A stretch of DNA of 64,000 nt from Bacteroidaceae bacterium (GTDB taxonomy: Bacteria; Bacteroidota; Bacteroidia; Bacteroidales; Bacteroidaceae). The notes beneath the pieces are model-generated. The model saw only the letters and a list, made by a program, of their open reading frames with translations. It was not told where the DNA came from and made no database searches. The stretch covers positions 1 to 64,000 of the forward strand of contig JAFXTC010000041.1 in assembly GCA_017525235.1 (NCBI GenBank), given 5' to 3'. Positions 34,712-44,836 of this stretch are shown here, one piece after another (the stretch's first letter is position 1; each line of letters starts with the position of its first letter). The position numbers and the translations under genes were made by a program.

Positions 34712-34900
34712 ATGAGCGACGGAAATTTCAATAGAGCCTTGCTCCCCTCAACTCCTTATGCAAGCGGTGTTAAGATGGGAAAGCAGCAAATGAGAGCAAA
34801 GGCAGTCACAGTTTTTCTGAATACTATAAAAGAAAAGTTCCCCACCCTTTCAGATGAGGAACTTCAAGATCTTGTTGACTCTTTCCGATCCAAGCTTTAA
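34712..34900 (+). CDS. 62-residue conserved-looking small protein, function unknown
   Basis: 62 residues: [20 protein letters not shown], then [20 protein letters not shown] and [20 protein letters not shown]. It resembles short hypothetical proteins that I have seen in other Bacteroidales genomes, with a conserved N-terminal '[11 protein letters not shown]' and a helical C-terminal half. No function is known. A -7-like box TAAATTTG lies at 34670-34677. The 3' end overlaps the convergent purT gene by four bases. Codon-like composition and the good start context support it as real. Confidence 0.65.
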   Translation: MSDGNFNRALLPSTPYASGVKMGKQQMRAKAVTVFLNTIKEKFPTLSDEELQDLVDSFRSKL

Positions 34901-36063
34901 CTTACCGTCACCTTGGCAGCCAATGATTTGCACTTATCGCGCAAGGCATCCTGAGAAGCTGACAAATCATCCCAGCAAACCACTACGCCCATTCTGCGTC
35001 CCACATGAGCCTCAGGTTTGCCAAAGATGCGCAGATAGGTACGTTGTGCGGCACAAACATCTTCCATCCCTTCATACTGGGGTGAACAGGTCTCCACTGG
35101 CGAAAGAATAACAGCCGATGCTCCTTGTCGTTCCTGTGTAATCTCTGGAATGGGCAGACCCAGCACGGCACGACAATGCAGTTCAAACTCACTTAGGTTC
35201 TGAGTACCGGCCAATGTAACCATTCCCGTGTCGTGCGGACGAGGACTTAGTTCACTGAATATTACGCCTTCCTTTTCACTTACGAAGAACTCCACACCCC
35301 AAATACCTGCTCCTGTTAAAGCCGTAGTTACCTTTTCTGCCATTTCCTGTGCTGCCTTCAAATGTTCAGGCTTCATCGCCCTAGGTTGGAAGCTCTCGCG
35401 ATAGTCACCACCCTTCTGAACATGTCCGATAGGAGCACAGAAAAGAGTAGGACCATTCTTTTGCGTAACTGTCAATAGGGTTATCTCATAGTCGAAAGGA
35501 ATGAATTGTTCCACAATCACCTCCATGATATCGCCACGACTGCCTCCACAGGCATTTTCCCAAGCTTTCTCCAATTCGTTCTCAGCATCCACTTTGCTTT
35601 GGCCGTGACCGCTACTGCTCATTAGCGGTTTTATGATACAGGGGAAGCCAATCTTTTTGGCAGCATCTTTCAGTTCTTCAAAGGTACTGGCATACAAGTA
35701 ATTGGCTGTCTTAAGTCCTAACTCGGTATGTGCAAGTTCGCGTATTGCCTTACGATTCATTGTGTAGTTAACGGCCTTGGCACTAGGTACGACATGTATA
35801 CCATCCTTTTCAAACTCATAGAGCTTCTCTGTACGAATGGCCTCTATCTCAGGAACAATGATGTCAGGCTTTACCTCCGCTACAACCTTAGACAGAGCAT
35901 CACCATCGAGCATACTGAAAACTCTGCGCTCATCAGCAACTTGCATGGCTGGTGCGTTATCATACTTGTCACATGCCACCACATACTGACCTTTGCGTTT
36001 GCATGCAATTACAAACTCCTTACCTAATTCACCCGAACCTAAAAGAAGAATTTTCTTTAACAT
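34897..36063 (-). CDS. purT: formate-dependent phosphoribosylglycinamide formyltransferase
   Basis: 388 residues, usual length. An ATP-grasp enzyme that makes formyl-GAR from GAR, formate and ATP in purine synthesis. The N-terminus ([20 protein letters not shown]) and core segments ([68 protein letters not shown]) match PurT closely. It allows the purine step to use formate directly, useful in an anaerobe that makes formate. It stands upstream of nothing on this strand except the small overlap with the 62-residue gene, and rarA ends 24 bases before it. Confidence 0.95.
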   Translation of the reverse strand: MLKKILLLGSGELGKEFVIACKRKGQYVVACDKYDNAPAMQVADERRVFSMLDGDALSKVVAEVKPDIIVPEIEAIRTEKLYEFEKDGIHVVPSAKAVNYTMNRKAIRELAHTELGLKTANYLYASTFEELKDAAKKIGFPCIIKPLMSSSGHGQSKVDAENELEKAWENACGGSRGDIMEVIVEQFIPFDYEITLLTVTQKNGPTLFCAPIGHVQKGGDYRESFQPRAMKPEHLKAAQEMAEKVTTALTGAGIWGVEFFVSEKEGVIFSELSPRPHDTGMVTLAGTQNLSEFELHCRAVLGLPIPEITQERQGASAVILSPVETCSPQYEGMEDVCAAQRTYLRIFGKPEAHVGRRMGVVVCWDDLSASQDALRDKCKSLAAKVTVS

Positions 36064-36086
36064 AATATAATAATGTATATAAATCG

Positions 36087-37361
36087 CTATTTCTTATACC
36101 GCTCACCCCAGCATTGGATCATCCTTTGCAACAATTTCTCTTCAGCAGGGTTATGTTGTGCGTGCCAGAGACGCATTCCCTGTATATCATCAGGAAGGAA
36201 CTGTTGTTCCACAAAGTTTCCTGCATAATCGTGAGCATATTTATACCCATCACTGTAGCCAAGTTGCTCCATCAACTTTGTCGGAGCATTACGCAAATGC
36301 AATGGAACTGGCTGATTTCCTGTCTGCTGAACCTTTTGCAAAGCATCATTGATGGCCATATATGCCGAGTTGCTTTTTGGACTTGTAGCCAAATATATTG
36401 TAGCTTCTGCCAGTGGTATCCTACCCTCTGGCCATCCTATCTTCATAACAGCATCAAAAGCGGCATTGGCCAGAAGCAATGCGTTGGGGTTGGCAAGACC
36501 TATGTCCTCACTCGCACTTATTACCAGCCTTCTTGCTATGAAGGCAGGGTCTTCTCCGCCTTCAATCATCCGTGCCAACCAATAAATGGCTGCATCCGGA
36601 TCACTGCCTCTGATACTCTTAATGAAAGCCGAAATGATATCGTAATGCATCTCTCCATCTTTATCGTAGGCAAGAGGATTCTGCTGCAGACGTTCCGCTA
36701 CAATCTTATCGGTAACTGTAACCTTATCATCTTTCTCTGCCCCCTCGTATAGAAGTTCCAGAATATTCAGTAGTTTTCGAGCATCGCCCCCACTGTATCG
36801 CATCAATGCTGCTGTTTCCTGCAGGTCAAAGGGTTTTTGTTTCAGAATGGCATCTTGCTTTGTCACCCTCTCCACCAACGTCATCAGGTCCTCTTGCTCC
36901 AAAGGCTTAAGCGTATAAACCTGACATCGGCTCAACAATGGCCTTATCACTTCGAACGAAGGATTCTCAGTGGTAGCTCCAATCAGTGTGACGATACCCT
37001 GCTCCACAGCCCCTAACAATGAATCTTGCTGAGATTTACTGAACCTGTGTATTTCGTCAATAAAAAGAATGGGTGTTGCAGTATTGAAGAACCTGTTTCC
37101 ATTGGCCTTCTCAATCACATCCCGCACATCCTTTACACCACTGGTTACAGCACTTAGAGTATAAAACGGAGTCTGTAACTGATGCGCTATGATGGTAGCC
37201 AACGTGGTCTTTCCGACACCGGGAGGTCCCCACAAGATAAAACTGCTCAATCGTCCACCCTCAATCATACGACGCAGCACAGCACCTGGTCCTACCAGAT
37301 GTTGCTGCCCAACATAATCGTCGAGCGTAAGCGGACGCATTCTTTCTGCTAATGGTGGCAT
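36087..37361 (-). CDS. rarA: replication-associated recombination protein A
   Basis: 424 residues, clamp-loader-like AAA+ ATPase (also called MgsA). Walker A GPPGVGKT is at 45-52, Walker [11 protein letters not shown] follows, then sensor 1 ([11 protein letters not shown]) and the C-terminal tetramerisation part ([20 protein letters not shown]). RarA acts at stalled replication forks and with SSB and recombination proteins. The -7 box 37370-37377 lies eight bases from the start. It is directly upstream of purT, so both may be on one transcript. Confidence 0.94.
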   Translation of the reverse strand: MPPLAERMRPLTLDDYVGQQHLVGPGAVLRRMIEGGRLSSFILWGPPGVGKTTLATIIAHQLQTPFYTLSAVTSGVKDVRDVIEKANGNRFFNTATPILFIDEIHRFSKSQQDSLLGAVEQGIVTLIGATTENPSFEVIRPLLSRCQVYTLKPLEQEDLMTLVERVTKQDAILKQKPFDLQETAALMRYSGGDARKLLNILELLYEGAEKDDKVTVTDKIVAERLQQNPLAYDKDGEMHYDIISAFIKSIRGSDPDAAIYWLARMIEGGEDPAFIARRLVISASEDIGLANPNALLLANAAFDAVMKIGWPEGRIPLAEATIYLATSPKSNSAYMAINDALQKVQQTGNQPVPLHLRNAPTKLMEQLGYSDGYKYAHDYAGNFVEQQFLPDDIQGMRLWHAQHNPAEEKLLQRMIQCWGERYKK

Positions 37362-37369
37362 AACGTCTG

Positions 37370-37377
37370 CAAAGATA
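37370..37377 (-). promoter_or_regulatory. -7 box for rarA
   Basis: The minus strand reads TATCTTTG, ending eight bases before ATG 37361. The leader must be a few bases at most. Confidence 0.5.
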
Positions 37378-37430
37378 CAGTTTTTTTTTCATTTTTCACT
37401 ATTCAAGTATAAATTATGAATTATCTTTCA

Positions 37431-37438
37431 TATCTTTG
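37431..37438 (+). promoter_or_regulatory. -7 box four bases from the glycosyltransferase start
   Basis: TATCTTTG ends four bases before ATG 37443, so the mRNA is probably leaderless. This favours the start at 37443 over an upstream ATG at 37416. Confidence 0.5.
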
Positions 37439-37442
37439 CCAC

Positions 37443-38318
37443 ATGAAACTATCTATTTTAATTCCAACCTTTAACCAAGACTGCACCCAGTTAGTGCATG
37501 ACCTCTTGGAGCAGCTTCCTCAGGATGCAGAAATCTTAGTGGCAGATGACGGCAGCACCGCTATCCCCATTCGTGATAACAATGCCAGCATAGCTCAGCT
37601 CCCACAATGCCGCTACTGGCAGGCTAAGATGAATCTGGGACGTGCCAAGATACGCAATCTGCTTGCCGAGATGGCTCAGGGTGAATGGCTTCTCTTTATA
37701 GATAGTGATGCTCAGGTAAAGAACAAGGATTTCATAGCCTCATACTTGAGGCTGACAGAAGACAATCAGGTTATTTGCGGCGGAACAGGCAACTACGACA
37801 GTTGTCCCTCAAGGGATAAAGCACTCCGTTACAAATATGAGGTACATGCTGAGCGCAAGAAAACATTAAAGGAAAGACAGAGACATCCTTATGCACAGTT
37901 CACCACCTTTAATTTCATGATTCTGCGCGACCTGTTCATGCAAATACAATTCTGCAACGAGATTTGCGATTACGGACACGAAGATTCCCTGTTTGGATTG
38001 GAATTAAAAGACCGCAAGATTCCTGTCTTGCATATCGACAACAAACTAATCCATACAGGACTGGAAAATACACCTACCTATTTGCGCAAAGTAAAGACCT
38101 CTCTCTTTACGCTCTCAAGACTGGAAGAAAAAGTACAACGAAGAATCACCATTTCAGCCATTGCCTATTATTTCAAGAAATGCCGCCTAAAGGGATTGGT
38201 TATATGGCTCTTCGATGTCAGTAAGAAAAAGATGAAGCAGAACCTTCTTGGCAAGAAACCATCACTGTTGATTTTTAAGCTCTACAAGTTAGGTTTCTTC
38301 TGCAAGATTATGTCATAA
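37443..38318 (+). CDS. family 2 glycosyltransferase
   Basis: 291 residues from ATG 37443 (MKLSILIPTFNQDCTQLVHD). The GT-A nucleotide-sugar fold is shown by ILVADDGSTA and the DxD-like FIDSDAQVKN, with the 'NLGRAKIRNLLAEMAQGEWL' acceptor-side loop typical of GT2. A further region (CDYGHEDSLFGLELKDRKIP) carries the catalytic-base-like ED. The C-terminus is basic (VSKKKMKQNLLGKKPSLLIF). It may build cell-surface polysaccharide; donor and acceptor are unknown. It stands alone, convergent with the GH130-like gene, which ends five bases away. Confidence 0.88.
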   Translation: MKLSILIPTFNQDCTQLVHDLLEQLPQDAEILVADDGSTAIPIRDNNASIAQLPQCRYWQAKMNLGRAKIRNLLAEMAQGEWLLFIDSDAQVKNKDFIASYLRLTEDNQVICGGTGNYDSCPSRDKALRYKYEVHAERKKTLKERQRHPYAQFTTFNFMILRDLFMQIQFCNEICDYGHEDSLFGLELKDRKIPVLHIDNKLIHTGLENTPTYLRKVKTSLFTLSRLEEKVQRRITISAIAYYFKKCRLKGLVIWLFDVSKKKMKQNLLGKKPSLLIFKLYKLGFFCKIMS

Positions 38319-38323
38319 AGCGC

Positions 38324-40624
38324 TTATTTCAGCACCTTGCGATTTCCTTTTACATAGATGCCATGTCTGGCAGAAGGTGAGTTATACCTACGACCCATCA
38401 GATCGTACTCTTTCTCACCATTATTATATTGCGAATTATGCACTGCCAGCGCGTCAGCTGACTCTGCTTCTGTCCCATAAACCTGAAGGGCGTACATAGC
38501 AGGAGCGGCAACGGCATTCATAGATTCGCTAGTACGGGGAAAAACCAACTTAACAAATCGGCATCTTGTTGGAGTAGAAAGAACAAGCAGCTTCTTACTA
38601 CTTGAACCCACACTCTTCTTGTCGGCAACTTTCGTCCAACATTCGTTCTCATCGCCTGAAGGAGAAATAAGCGAAAGGTCAGGACGCTCGTCAGACAAGA
38701 AGATCTGATAAGCGTCCATATTCGTAGCCGATGCATCAATACTTTTAGCGTCATAGAGTTGGAAACGTTTTACATCGTAGGACTTCTCCAGATCGATCAG
38801 CACGTATCTGAATGGATCAGATCCGGGCACTCCCTTCGACGGGTTCCATGCCCTGCTCTTATCCGGGGACCCTGTAAGCAGGTTCAACGGAGAACCCAGC
38901 TGCGTGGATACATCGTAGGATAATAGTACTGTTTTACCCACTCCTATCATCCCGTCCGCTCTGCTGATATCCCTGACAAACTGACCGTAGATATCACATC
39001 CATATAGTCGGATGGCATTGTCAGCCTCACCCGAAGGACGTATGCCACGTGTAAAGACAAGCTTTACATATCGGGCTTCTACCTCAGGAAAAGTAACATC
39101 CTTTATATCCTTACCAGCCACATTGTCCTCGTGTGCCACAATTTTCCATTCATCAGTTGAGTTAATACGGGTGTATACCCACCATTCCGGCACGTTGCCG
39201 CAGTTAGACTCGTGCTGCCCCACATCTCTAACCACAACCCTATTGATATTGTAAATACCAGTAAACTCCATCACAACCCAAGGATTGGCCGTGCTGGTAT
39301 CACACCACTTGGCGTTAGGGTAAAGATAGCTGGCATTCAGATTCATAGGACCTTCGCTTTCCTTTACGCAACCGCTAAAGGAATTAACGAAACATCGCAT
39401 CTTACCACTGTTCACAGAAGTCCATTGGTTCACAACTCCCTCAGGTATCTCTACCGTTGGCAAGGGGTCACCAACATGATTGGATTTCTTAGGATCATAT
39501 ACGGCAACACCAACAAAGGAATCAGCACATCCGTAATACAGGAAATACTTCTCCTGATGATATACCAAACCTTCTACGAATACCGTTCCTGCTGCATACT
39601 GGCCACTCTTCTCAAACGAAGCCATGGGGCGGAAGAAAGGCTTGTCCAATCTGTCTATCAACTTCAGGGGATTATCTTTACTGAAAAGCATCTGACCTGC
39701 CGAATATGTACCAGCAGCCAAACTGGTATCACCGCTTGAACCACTCTTGTTCTTACCATTATATATTAGTATAATACCATCCTCCGTCATAATGGCTGGC
39801 GGACCGCATTCTGTCATTGTACTATCGAAATAACCATTCCTGGGCTTTGCCAGTGCAATAAGATTGCCATCAGCATCAACCAATGGCGTCCAGTCAACAA
39901 GGTTATCACTGACAGCTGCATAGACTGCATATTCACCCCAATACATAAGGTATTTCATCTCATTATTCACCTTCACCTTGCAAGCCTGCAAACGTCCGTC
40001 TTTGACTGTCGTAAGAATAGAACCAGATTTACAGAACAGGGTATTGAACTTACCATCATAAGCTTTCTGGAAACAAGGTCCGTGATGTGTCCACTTCTGT
40101 AAGTCTGAACTTGAAGCAACGCTCAAACGGGCCGTCTTACGATCATAAGCTGTGTACGTCATCACATACAAGGGCTTACCATCCACCTCAGCCTCTACGA
40201 CACGAGGATCCTCACAACCGCCTGTCCATTCATATTTCATAGACATAGCAGAGGAATCGGGGAACATAACTGGTGTCTTCTGACGGTAGTCAATAGATAT
40301 ACCGTCAGCACTTTCCACATAACCTATACGTGATGTGCGTCTGCCTATGCCAACATTCGGATTATCCTCGGCACGATACAACACACACACCTTTCCGTCC
40401 CTTTCCACAGCAGCGGGATTGAATGTATCTGCACATTCCCACTTTACCTTTGTTCCAGACATAGGACAAAGGAACAATGTGTTCTCAACAGGGCTGACAA
40501 GCGGATTAACTCCTTCGGGGCGTACAAAGCCACCCAATGCCCATTTTGGCAACACATTAATGTCTGCCAAAAGCGTTGAGCTGCAACAAAGCAAAAGAAT
40601 AATGTTTAATAATTTTCCTACCAT
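38324..40624 (-). CDS. GH130-like exported glycan enzyme with two discoidin-like domains
   Basis: 766 residues with a signal peptide. Residues about 30-380 form a five-bladed propeller close to GH130: FNPAAVERDGKVCVLYRAED (68-87), GGCEDPRVV (135-143) and YYGCADSFVGVAV. GH130 enzymes act on beta-mannosides, as phosphorylases or hydrolases. Two F5/8 type C (CBM32-like) domains follow (about 385-545 and 555-735), each with the WVV.EF/ .. VRYVKLVF-type pattern, and the protein ends in a T9SS-type tail (YDLMGRRY..ARHGIYVKGNRK). A role in host or dietary mannan or N-glycan breakdown at the surface is likely. No SusC/SusD pair is present nearby, so it is not in a classical polysaccharide-utilisation locus. 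Confidence 0.82.
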   Translation of the reverse strand: MVGKLLNIILLLCCSSTLLADINVLPKWALGGFVRPEGVNPLVSPVENTLFLCPMSGTKVKWECADTFNPAAVERDGKVCVLYRAEDNPNVGIGRRTSRIGYVESADGISIDYRQKTPVMFPDSSAMSMKYEWTGGCEDPRVVEAEVDGKPLYVMTYTAYDRKTARLSVASSSDLQKWTHHGPCFQKAYDGKFNTLFCKSGSILTTVKDGRLQACKVKVNNEMKYLMYWGEYAVYAAVSDNLVDWTPLVDADGNLIALAKPRNGYFDSTMTECGPPAIMTEDGIILIYNGKNKSGSSGDTSLAAGTYSAGQMLFSKDNPLKLIDRLDKPFFRPMASFEKSGQYAAGTVFVEGLVYHQEKYFLYYGCADSFVGVAVYDPKKSNHVGDPLPTVEIPEGVVNQWTSVNSGKMRCFVNSFSGCVKESEGPMNLNASYLYPNAKWCDTSTANPWVVMEFTGIYNINRVVVRDVGQHESNCGNVPEWWVYTRINSTDEWKIVAHEDNVAGKDIKDVTFPEVEARYVKLVFTRGIRPSGEADNAIRLYGCDIYGQFVRDISRADGMIGVGKTVLLSYDVSTQLGSPLNLLTGSPDKSRAWNPSKGVPGSDPFRYVLIDLEKSYDVKRFQLYDAKSIDASATNMDAYQIFLSDERPDLSLISPSGDENECWTKVADKKSVGSSSKKLLVLSTPTRCRFVKLVFPRTSESMNAVAAPAMYALQVYGTEAESADALAVHNSQYNNGEKEYDLMGRRYNSPSARHGIYVKGNRKVLK

Positions 40625-40708
40625 CGGTTAATACTATTTTTACACAAAACTTTGCAAATTAACAAAGATTTTTGCAAACAGACAAGTATTAACAAGAAAA
40701 TTTTGACT

Positions 40709-42607
40709 TTATGCCCACTCACTTAGTTCCAGCCAGCGCATGGATTTATCATCGAGTTCTTCAATAAGTTTTGGTAAACGTTTACTCATTTCCGTTATTT
40801 GATCCACACTGATGGCACCACTACTCAAGAAGGATTCTATCTGAGCTTTCTCGGTTTCCAACCGTTCAATATCCTGTTCCAACTGCGCGAATTCCTGCTT
40901 TTCCTTATAGGTAAGCTTTCTTTTCTGTTCGTCACGGGGTTTAGCCTTCGAGGGAGCTGCAGCCTGTGAAGTCTTGGAAACAGGGTCTGGCTTACGCTCC
41001 TCAAGTTTCTCCCATTCACGATATTGCGAATAGTTGCCAGGGAAATCCTTTATATCACCCTCGCCATTGAAAACAAGCAAGTGATCTACCACCTTGTCCA
41101 TGAAATAGCGATCGTGGCTGACAACAATCACACAGCCATGGAAATCCTGCAGGTATTGTTCCAGAATCTGCAAGGTAACAATATCAAGGTCGTTCGTGGG
41201 CTCATCCAATACCAGGAAGTTGGGGTTCTGCATCAGGACGGTACAAAGATGCAGTCTGCGCTTCTCTCCACCAGAAAGCTTGTAGATGTAATTCTGTTGC
41301 TGTAGAGGTGTAAACATGAAGTGCTGCAGGAACTGCATGGCAGATAGGTGACGTCCTCCACCAAGGTCGACATAGTCTGCAATCCTTCGAACTGCATCAA
41401 TAACCTTCATCTGATCATCGAACAGCATACCATCCTGACTATAATAGCCAAACCTTACCGTTTCACCTATGACAAAACGCCCCGAATCTGGTTTAACCTC
41501 ACCCAAAAGCATTTTGATAAAGGTGGTTTTACCTGTGCCATTACCACCCACAATGCCCATCTTCTCGTAACGCGAGAAATTATAATAGAAATCCTTTAGG
41601 ATGACTTTCTCAGTTGCGGTTGATGTTGCATCCTTTAAAGGAAACTTCTTGCTTACATACTCAGCCTCAAAAATCTTGCTGCCTATGTATGTACTCTTCA
41701 TATCAAGGCGAATTTGCTGCTCTTCAATTCGACGCTTAGCAACTTTTTCCAATTCGAAAAAAGCCTCCTCACGATAACGGGCCTTATGCCCTCGGGCCTG
41801 AGGTTGGCGACGCATCCAGTCAAGTTCTGTACGATATAGATTATTAGCTCGCATAACCTCCGAACGTGCCACATCTATACGTTCTTGATGCTTCTCGAGA
41901 TAATAGCTGTAATTCCCACGATAGGTATAGATGGTTTCATCATCGAGTTCCAAAATCACGGAACAGATATTATCAAGAAAATATCTATCGTGGGTTACCA
42001 TCAAAAGCGTGATACTGTTTCGGACCAGATAATCCTCAAGCCATTCTATCATTTGAATATCCAGATGATTGGTAGGCTCGTCAAGAATAAGGAAGTCCGG
42101 TTCCATAATAAGCACGTTAGCCAAGGCCACACGTTTGAGTTGTCCTCCAGACAATTGACAAATTGGTTTGTGGAATTCTGTGATGGAAAGCTTTGAGAGA
42201 ATGGTCTTACTGCGATTCTCGTAGTCCCATGCTTTCTGGTGGTCCATCCGATCCAAAATCTCCTGAAGCCCAGGATTATCTGGCGTTGCCATACAATGCT
42301 CATATTCACGTATAAGATTAGTCGTTTCATTTCCATGCCAGAAGCAGGCCTCAAGAACCGTCATGTCCATTGGATAGTGAGGCGATTGCTCAAGGTATCC
42401 TATTCTGAGACCATTGTGATAGACGACGTCACCCTCATCTGCAGTATCTTTACCTGCCAGAATATTAAGTAAAGTGCTTTTACCCGTTCCGTTTTGGGCA
42501 ATAAGTCCAACCTTTTGTCTCTCAGCAATGCTAAAAGACAGATCTTGAAACAGCGTACGATCACCTACACTACGAGTCAAATTTTGAACCTGTAAATATG
42601 GAACCAT
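40709..42607 (-). CDS. ABC-F family ATPase (Uup-like)
   Basis: 632 residues, two ABC modules and no membrane segment. Walker A is GLIAQNGTGKST (34-45) and GIVGGNGTGKTTF; the signatures are LSGGQLKRVAL and LSGGEKRRLHL; Walker B is FLILDEPTNHLD and FLVLDEPTNDLD. The linker between domains and a C-terminal coiled coil (QEFAQLEQDIERLETEKAQI) match Uup-type ABC-F proteins, which act on ribosomes or on DNA branch structures. A separate role as a ribosome-protection factor is possible but not supported over Uup. A -7-like box CAAAAGTA (42621-42628 on minus) is near the start. Confidence 0.9.
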   Translation of the reverse strand: MVPYLQVQNLTRSVGDRTLFQDLSFSIAERQKVGLIAQNGTGKSTLLNILAGKDTADEGDVVYHNGLRIGYLEQSPHYPMDMTVLEACFWHGNETTNLIREYEHCMATPDNPGLQEILDRMDHQKAWDYENRSKTILSKLSITEFHKPICQLSGGQLKRVALANVLIMEPDFLILDEPTNHLDIQMIEWLEDYLVRNSITLLMVTHDRYFLDNICSVILELDDETIYTYRGNYSYYLEKHQERIDVARSEVMRANNLYRTELDWMRRQPQARGHKARYREEAFFELEKVAKRRIEEQQIRLDMKSTYIGSKIFEAEYVSKKFPLKDATSTATEKVILKDFYYNFSRYEKMGIVGGNGTGKTTFIKMLLGEVKPDSGRFVIGETVRFGYYSQDGMLFDDQMKVIDAVRRIADYVDLGGGRHLSAMQFLQHFMFTPLQQQNYIYKLSGGEKRRLHLCTVLMQNPNFLVLDEPTNDLDIVTLQILEQYLQDFHGCVIVVSHDRYFMDKVVDHLLVFNGEGDIKDFPGNYSQYREWEKLEERKPDPVSKTSQAAAPSKAKPRDEQKRKLTYKEKQEFAQLEQDIERLETEKAQIESFLSSGAISVDQITEMSKRLPKLIEELDDKSMRWLELSEWA

Positions 42608-42669
42608 GTGAAATTTTCTGCAAAAGTATACAAAAGCTGTGGATTATTGAAATTTTTTTACCTAGAATA

Positions 42670-42701
42670 TTTGGAAGATAAATGGATTTACCTTAACTTT
42701 G
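42670..42701 (+). promoter_or_regulatory. promoter of rho
   Basis: TTTG (42670-42673) and TAACTTTG (42694-42701), 20 bases apart. It gives a leader of about 80 bases before ATG 42787, long enough for the autoregulation known for rho genes in other bacteria. Confidence 0.75.
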
Positions 42702-42786
42702 CAGTGTTTTTTAAGACATCGCTCTTACCGAGCAAGTATTTAAACTATCCAACACCTTATTATTTTAATTATTAAGCATAAAAACT

Positions 42787-44640
42787 ATGCATAAAAAGAA
42801 CGAATTAGAAAGTATGAGTTCTGACGAGTTGGCAGCACTTGCCAAATCACTGGGCGTGAAGGTAATTAACGACCAGCAAGAACTAATCTACAACATCATA
42901 GATGCTGAATCTGTGCAGCCTGTCGAAGCGCCAGAAAAGAAAAAACGATCCACAAAGAAGACAGAAAAAGCAGAAAAGCCAGCCGCCAAGAAAGCAGAAA
43001 AGCAGAAAACAAAAACCAAAAAGGAGGAAAAGGATGAGTCTGTCAGCGCAGACAAAAAGACTACTAGAAGGAAGACAACAAAAAAGACGGAAGAAACAGT
43101 AATTGAAGCTCAAGAGCCTATAACAAAAAATGAAGAAAATGCCCTAACTGCTTCAGAAGAAACTCCTGCCAAAAAGAAAAGGAAAAGAATTGGAGAAACT
43201 AAAGCTGAAGCAAAAGCAAAGCTAGAACTCCAAGAAGAAGCCAAACTGCCAGAGATTGATCAGGAGCCCACAAATGAGCACGTCAAAATAAATGCAGAGC
43301 AAACTGAAGATCAGGAGATTACAGAAGAAAAGATACAGAAGTTCTTTAGCACTGGTGAGGACTTCATTATCCTGCAAGACATTCCTAAGTTGGAAGATCA
43401 AGTGGAAATGATTGCCACGAGCACCACAACTCCAGTTCGTGCTGACCTAGGGATACGTATTATTGATGATTTGCCAGAACTAGACAAGGCCAACCATCAG
43501 AAGGAAGAAGAGAAATATGACTTCGGTGAAAATCTTCGTGGCGAAGGCGTGCTGGAGGTAATGAATGAAGGCTTTGGTTTCCTACGCAGTAGTGACTACA
43601 ATTATTTGAGCAGTCCAGATGATATCTATGTAAGTTCACAAATTATCCGCCAATACGGATTAAAAACGGGAGATGTTGTGGAAGGCCCCGTTAGACCTCC
43701 ACGTGAAAATGAGAAGTACTTCCCCTTGATGAAAATTACAACAATCAACGGATGTAACCCAGAGGAAGTAAGAGACCGTAGTCCATTTGAGAACCTCACC
43801 CCACTCTTCCCCGATGAGAAATTCCAACTTTGCAATGGTATAAACGACACCATGTCGGCTCGAGTCGTGGACCTCTTTGCCCCTATCGGAAAGGGCCAAC
43901 GCGCTCTGATAGTAGCCCAGCCTAAGACTGGTAAAACCATTCTGATGAAAGACATTGCAAATGCTATTGCTGCCAATCACCCAGAAGCATACCTAATTAT
44001 GTTGCTTATTGACGAGCGTCCTGAAGAAGTTACAGATATGGCGCGTACCGTAAAAGCAGAAGTTATAGCCAGCACTTTTGATGAACCCGCCGAACGTCAC
44101 GTAAAAATTGCCGGAATCGTATTGGAGAAGGCCAAGAGAATGGTTGAGTGCGGACACGATGTTGTAATCTTCCTTGATTCAATAACCCGTTTGGCAAGAG
44201 CCTACAACACTGTTTCTCCTGCCAGCGGTAAGGTGCTGAGCGGTGGTGTGGATGCCAATGCCCTACATAAGCCCAAACGTTTCTTCGGAGCCGCCCGTAA
44301 TATAGAACACGGGGGTAGTCTAACCATCATTGCCACCGCCCTAACAGATACAGGAAGTAAGATGGATGAGGTTATCTTCGAGGAATTCAAGGGTACAGGT
44401 AACATGGAATTGCAACTTGATCGAATGCTCAGCAACAAGCGTATCTTCCCTGCTGTTAATATTGTTGCTAGCAGCACTCGAAGAGATGACTTACTACAAG
44501 ACAAAATGACCCTTGACCGCATGTGGATTCTTCGCAAATTCCTCAGTGACATGAACGCTATTGAGGCCATGAACGAGGTAAAATCAAGATTAGAGCACAC
44601 AAAGACAAACGAAGAGTTTCTGGTAAGCATGAACTCATAA
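42787..44640 (+). CDS. rho: transcription termination factor Rho with long disordered N-terminal insertion
   Basis: 617 residues, longer than the usual 420. Residues 1-45 are a Rho N-terminal helical part ([20 protein letters not shown]). Residues about 50-240 are a Lys/Glu/Thr-rich disordered insertion ([20 protein letters not shown] ..). Then come the RNA-binding OB domain ([20 protein letters not shown]), Walker A ([12 protein letters not shown]) and the Q- and R-loop region ([14 protein letters not shown]). In Bacteroides thetaiotaomicron a comparable Rho insertion drives phase separation that matters for gut fitness; similar behaviour here is inference. It is closed by a strong terminator at 44660-44700. 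Confidence 0.95.
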   Translation: MHKKNELESMSSDELAALAKSLGVKVINDQQELIYNIIDAESVQPVEAPEKKKRSTKKTEKAEKPAAKKAEKQKTKTKKEEKDESVSADKKTTRRKTTKKTEETVIEAQEPITKNEENALTASEETPAKKKRKRIGETKAEAKAKLELQEEAKLPEIDQEPTNEHVKINAEQTEDQEITEEKIQKFFSTGEDFIILQDIPKLEDQVEMIATSTTTPVRADLGIRIIDDLPELDKANHQKEEEKYDFGENLRGEGVLEVMNEGFGFLRSSDYNYLSSPDDIYVSSQIIRQYGLKTGDVVEGPVRPPRENEKYFPLMKITTINGCNPEEVRDRSPFENLTPLFPDEKFQLCNGINDTMSARVVDLFAPIGKGQRALIVAQPKTGKTILMKDIANAIAANHPEAYLIMLLIDERPEEVTDMARTVKAEVIASTFDEPAERHVKIAGIVLEKAKRMVECGHDVVIFLDSITRLARAYNTVSPASGKVLSGGVDANALHKPKRFFGAARNIEHGGSLTIIATALTDTGSKMDEVIFEEFKGTGNMELQLDRMLSNKRIFPAVNIVASSTRRDDLLQDKMTLDRMWILRKFLSDMNAIEAMNEVKSRLEHTKTNEEFLVSMNS

Positions 44641-44659
44641 CTCCACTTTACAAAGCAAA

Positions 44660-44700
44660 CAAAGCGGGCGCATAATTGTTGATTATACGCCCGCTTTGTT
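44660..44700 (+). terminator. rho-independent terminator of rho
   Basis: CAAAGCGGGCGCATAAT (44660-44676) pairs with ATTATACGCCCGCTTTG (44682-44698) over 17 positions with one mismatch and a five-base loop, followed by TTTTC. Confidence 0.88.
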
Positions 44701-44778
44701 TTCAGACAATTATTGTTAAATAATTACAATTATTTCTTCAAAAGAAGAAAGTGAATCGGAAATGTAAACAATTTGTCG

Positions 44779-44786
44779 TACCTTTG
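44779..44786 (+). promoter_or_regulatory. -7 box for the RND efflux operon
   Basis: TACCTTTG, about 50 bases upstream of the first efflux gene. No clear -33 box, and no nearby regulator gene to suggest specific control. Confidence 0.5.
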
Positions 44787-44836
44787 CAGCCGTTTTTATA
44801 GTATAACTAACAGAAAAATAAACAAAACAGATAAAT

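Noticed and set aside
37381..37390. Poly-T run upstream of the glycosyltransferase as a phase-variation tract
   Set aside because: It is short, single-base, and lies upstream of the -7 box of only one gene; the nearby rarA box does not depend on it, so there is no sign of a switch.
34897..42607. A coordinated DNA-repair island (rarA with uvrA, uvrB, mutY, recN)
   Set aside because: The repair genes are spread over 50 kb, on both strands, with unrelated genes between them; their presence in one window is what a core chromosome looks like.
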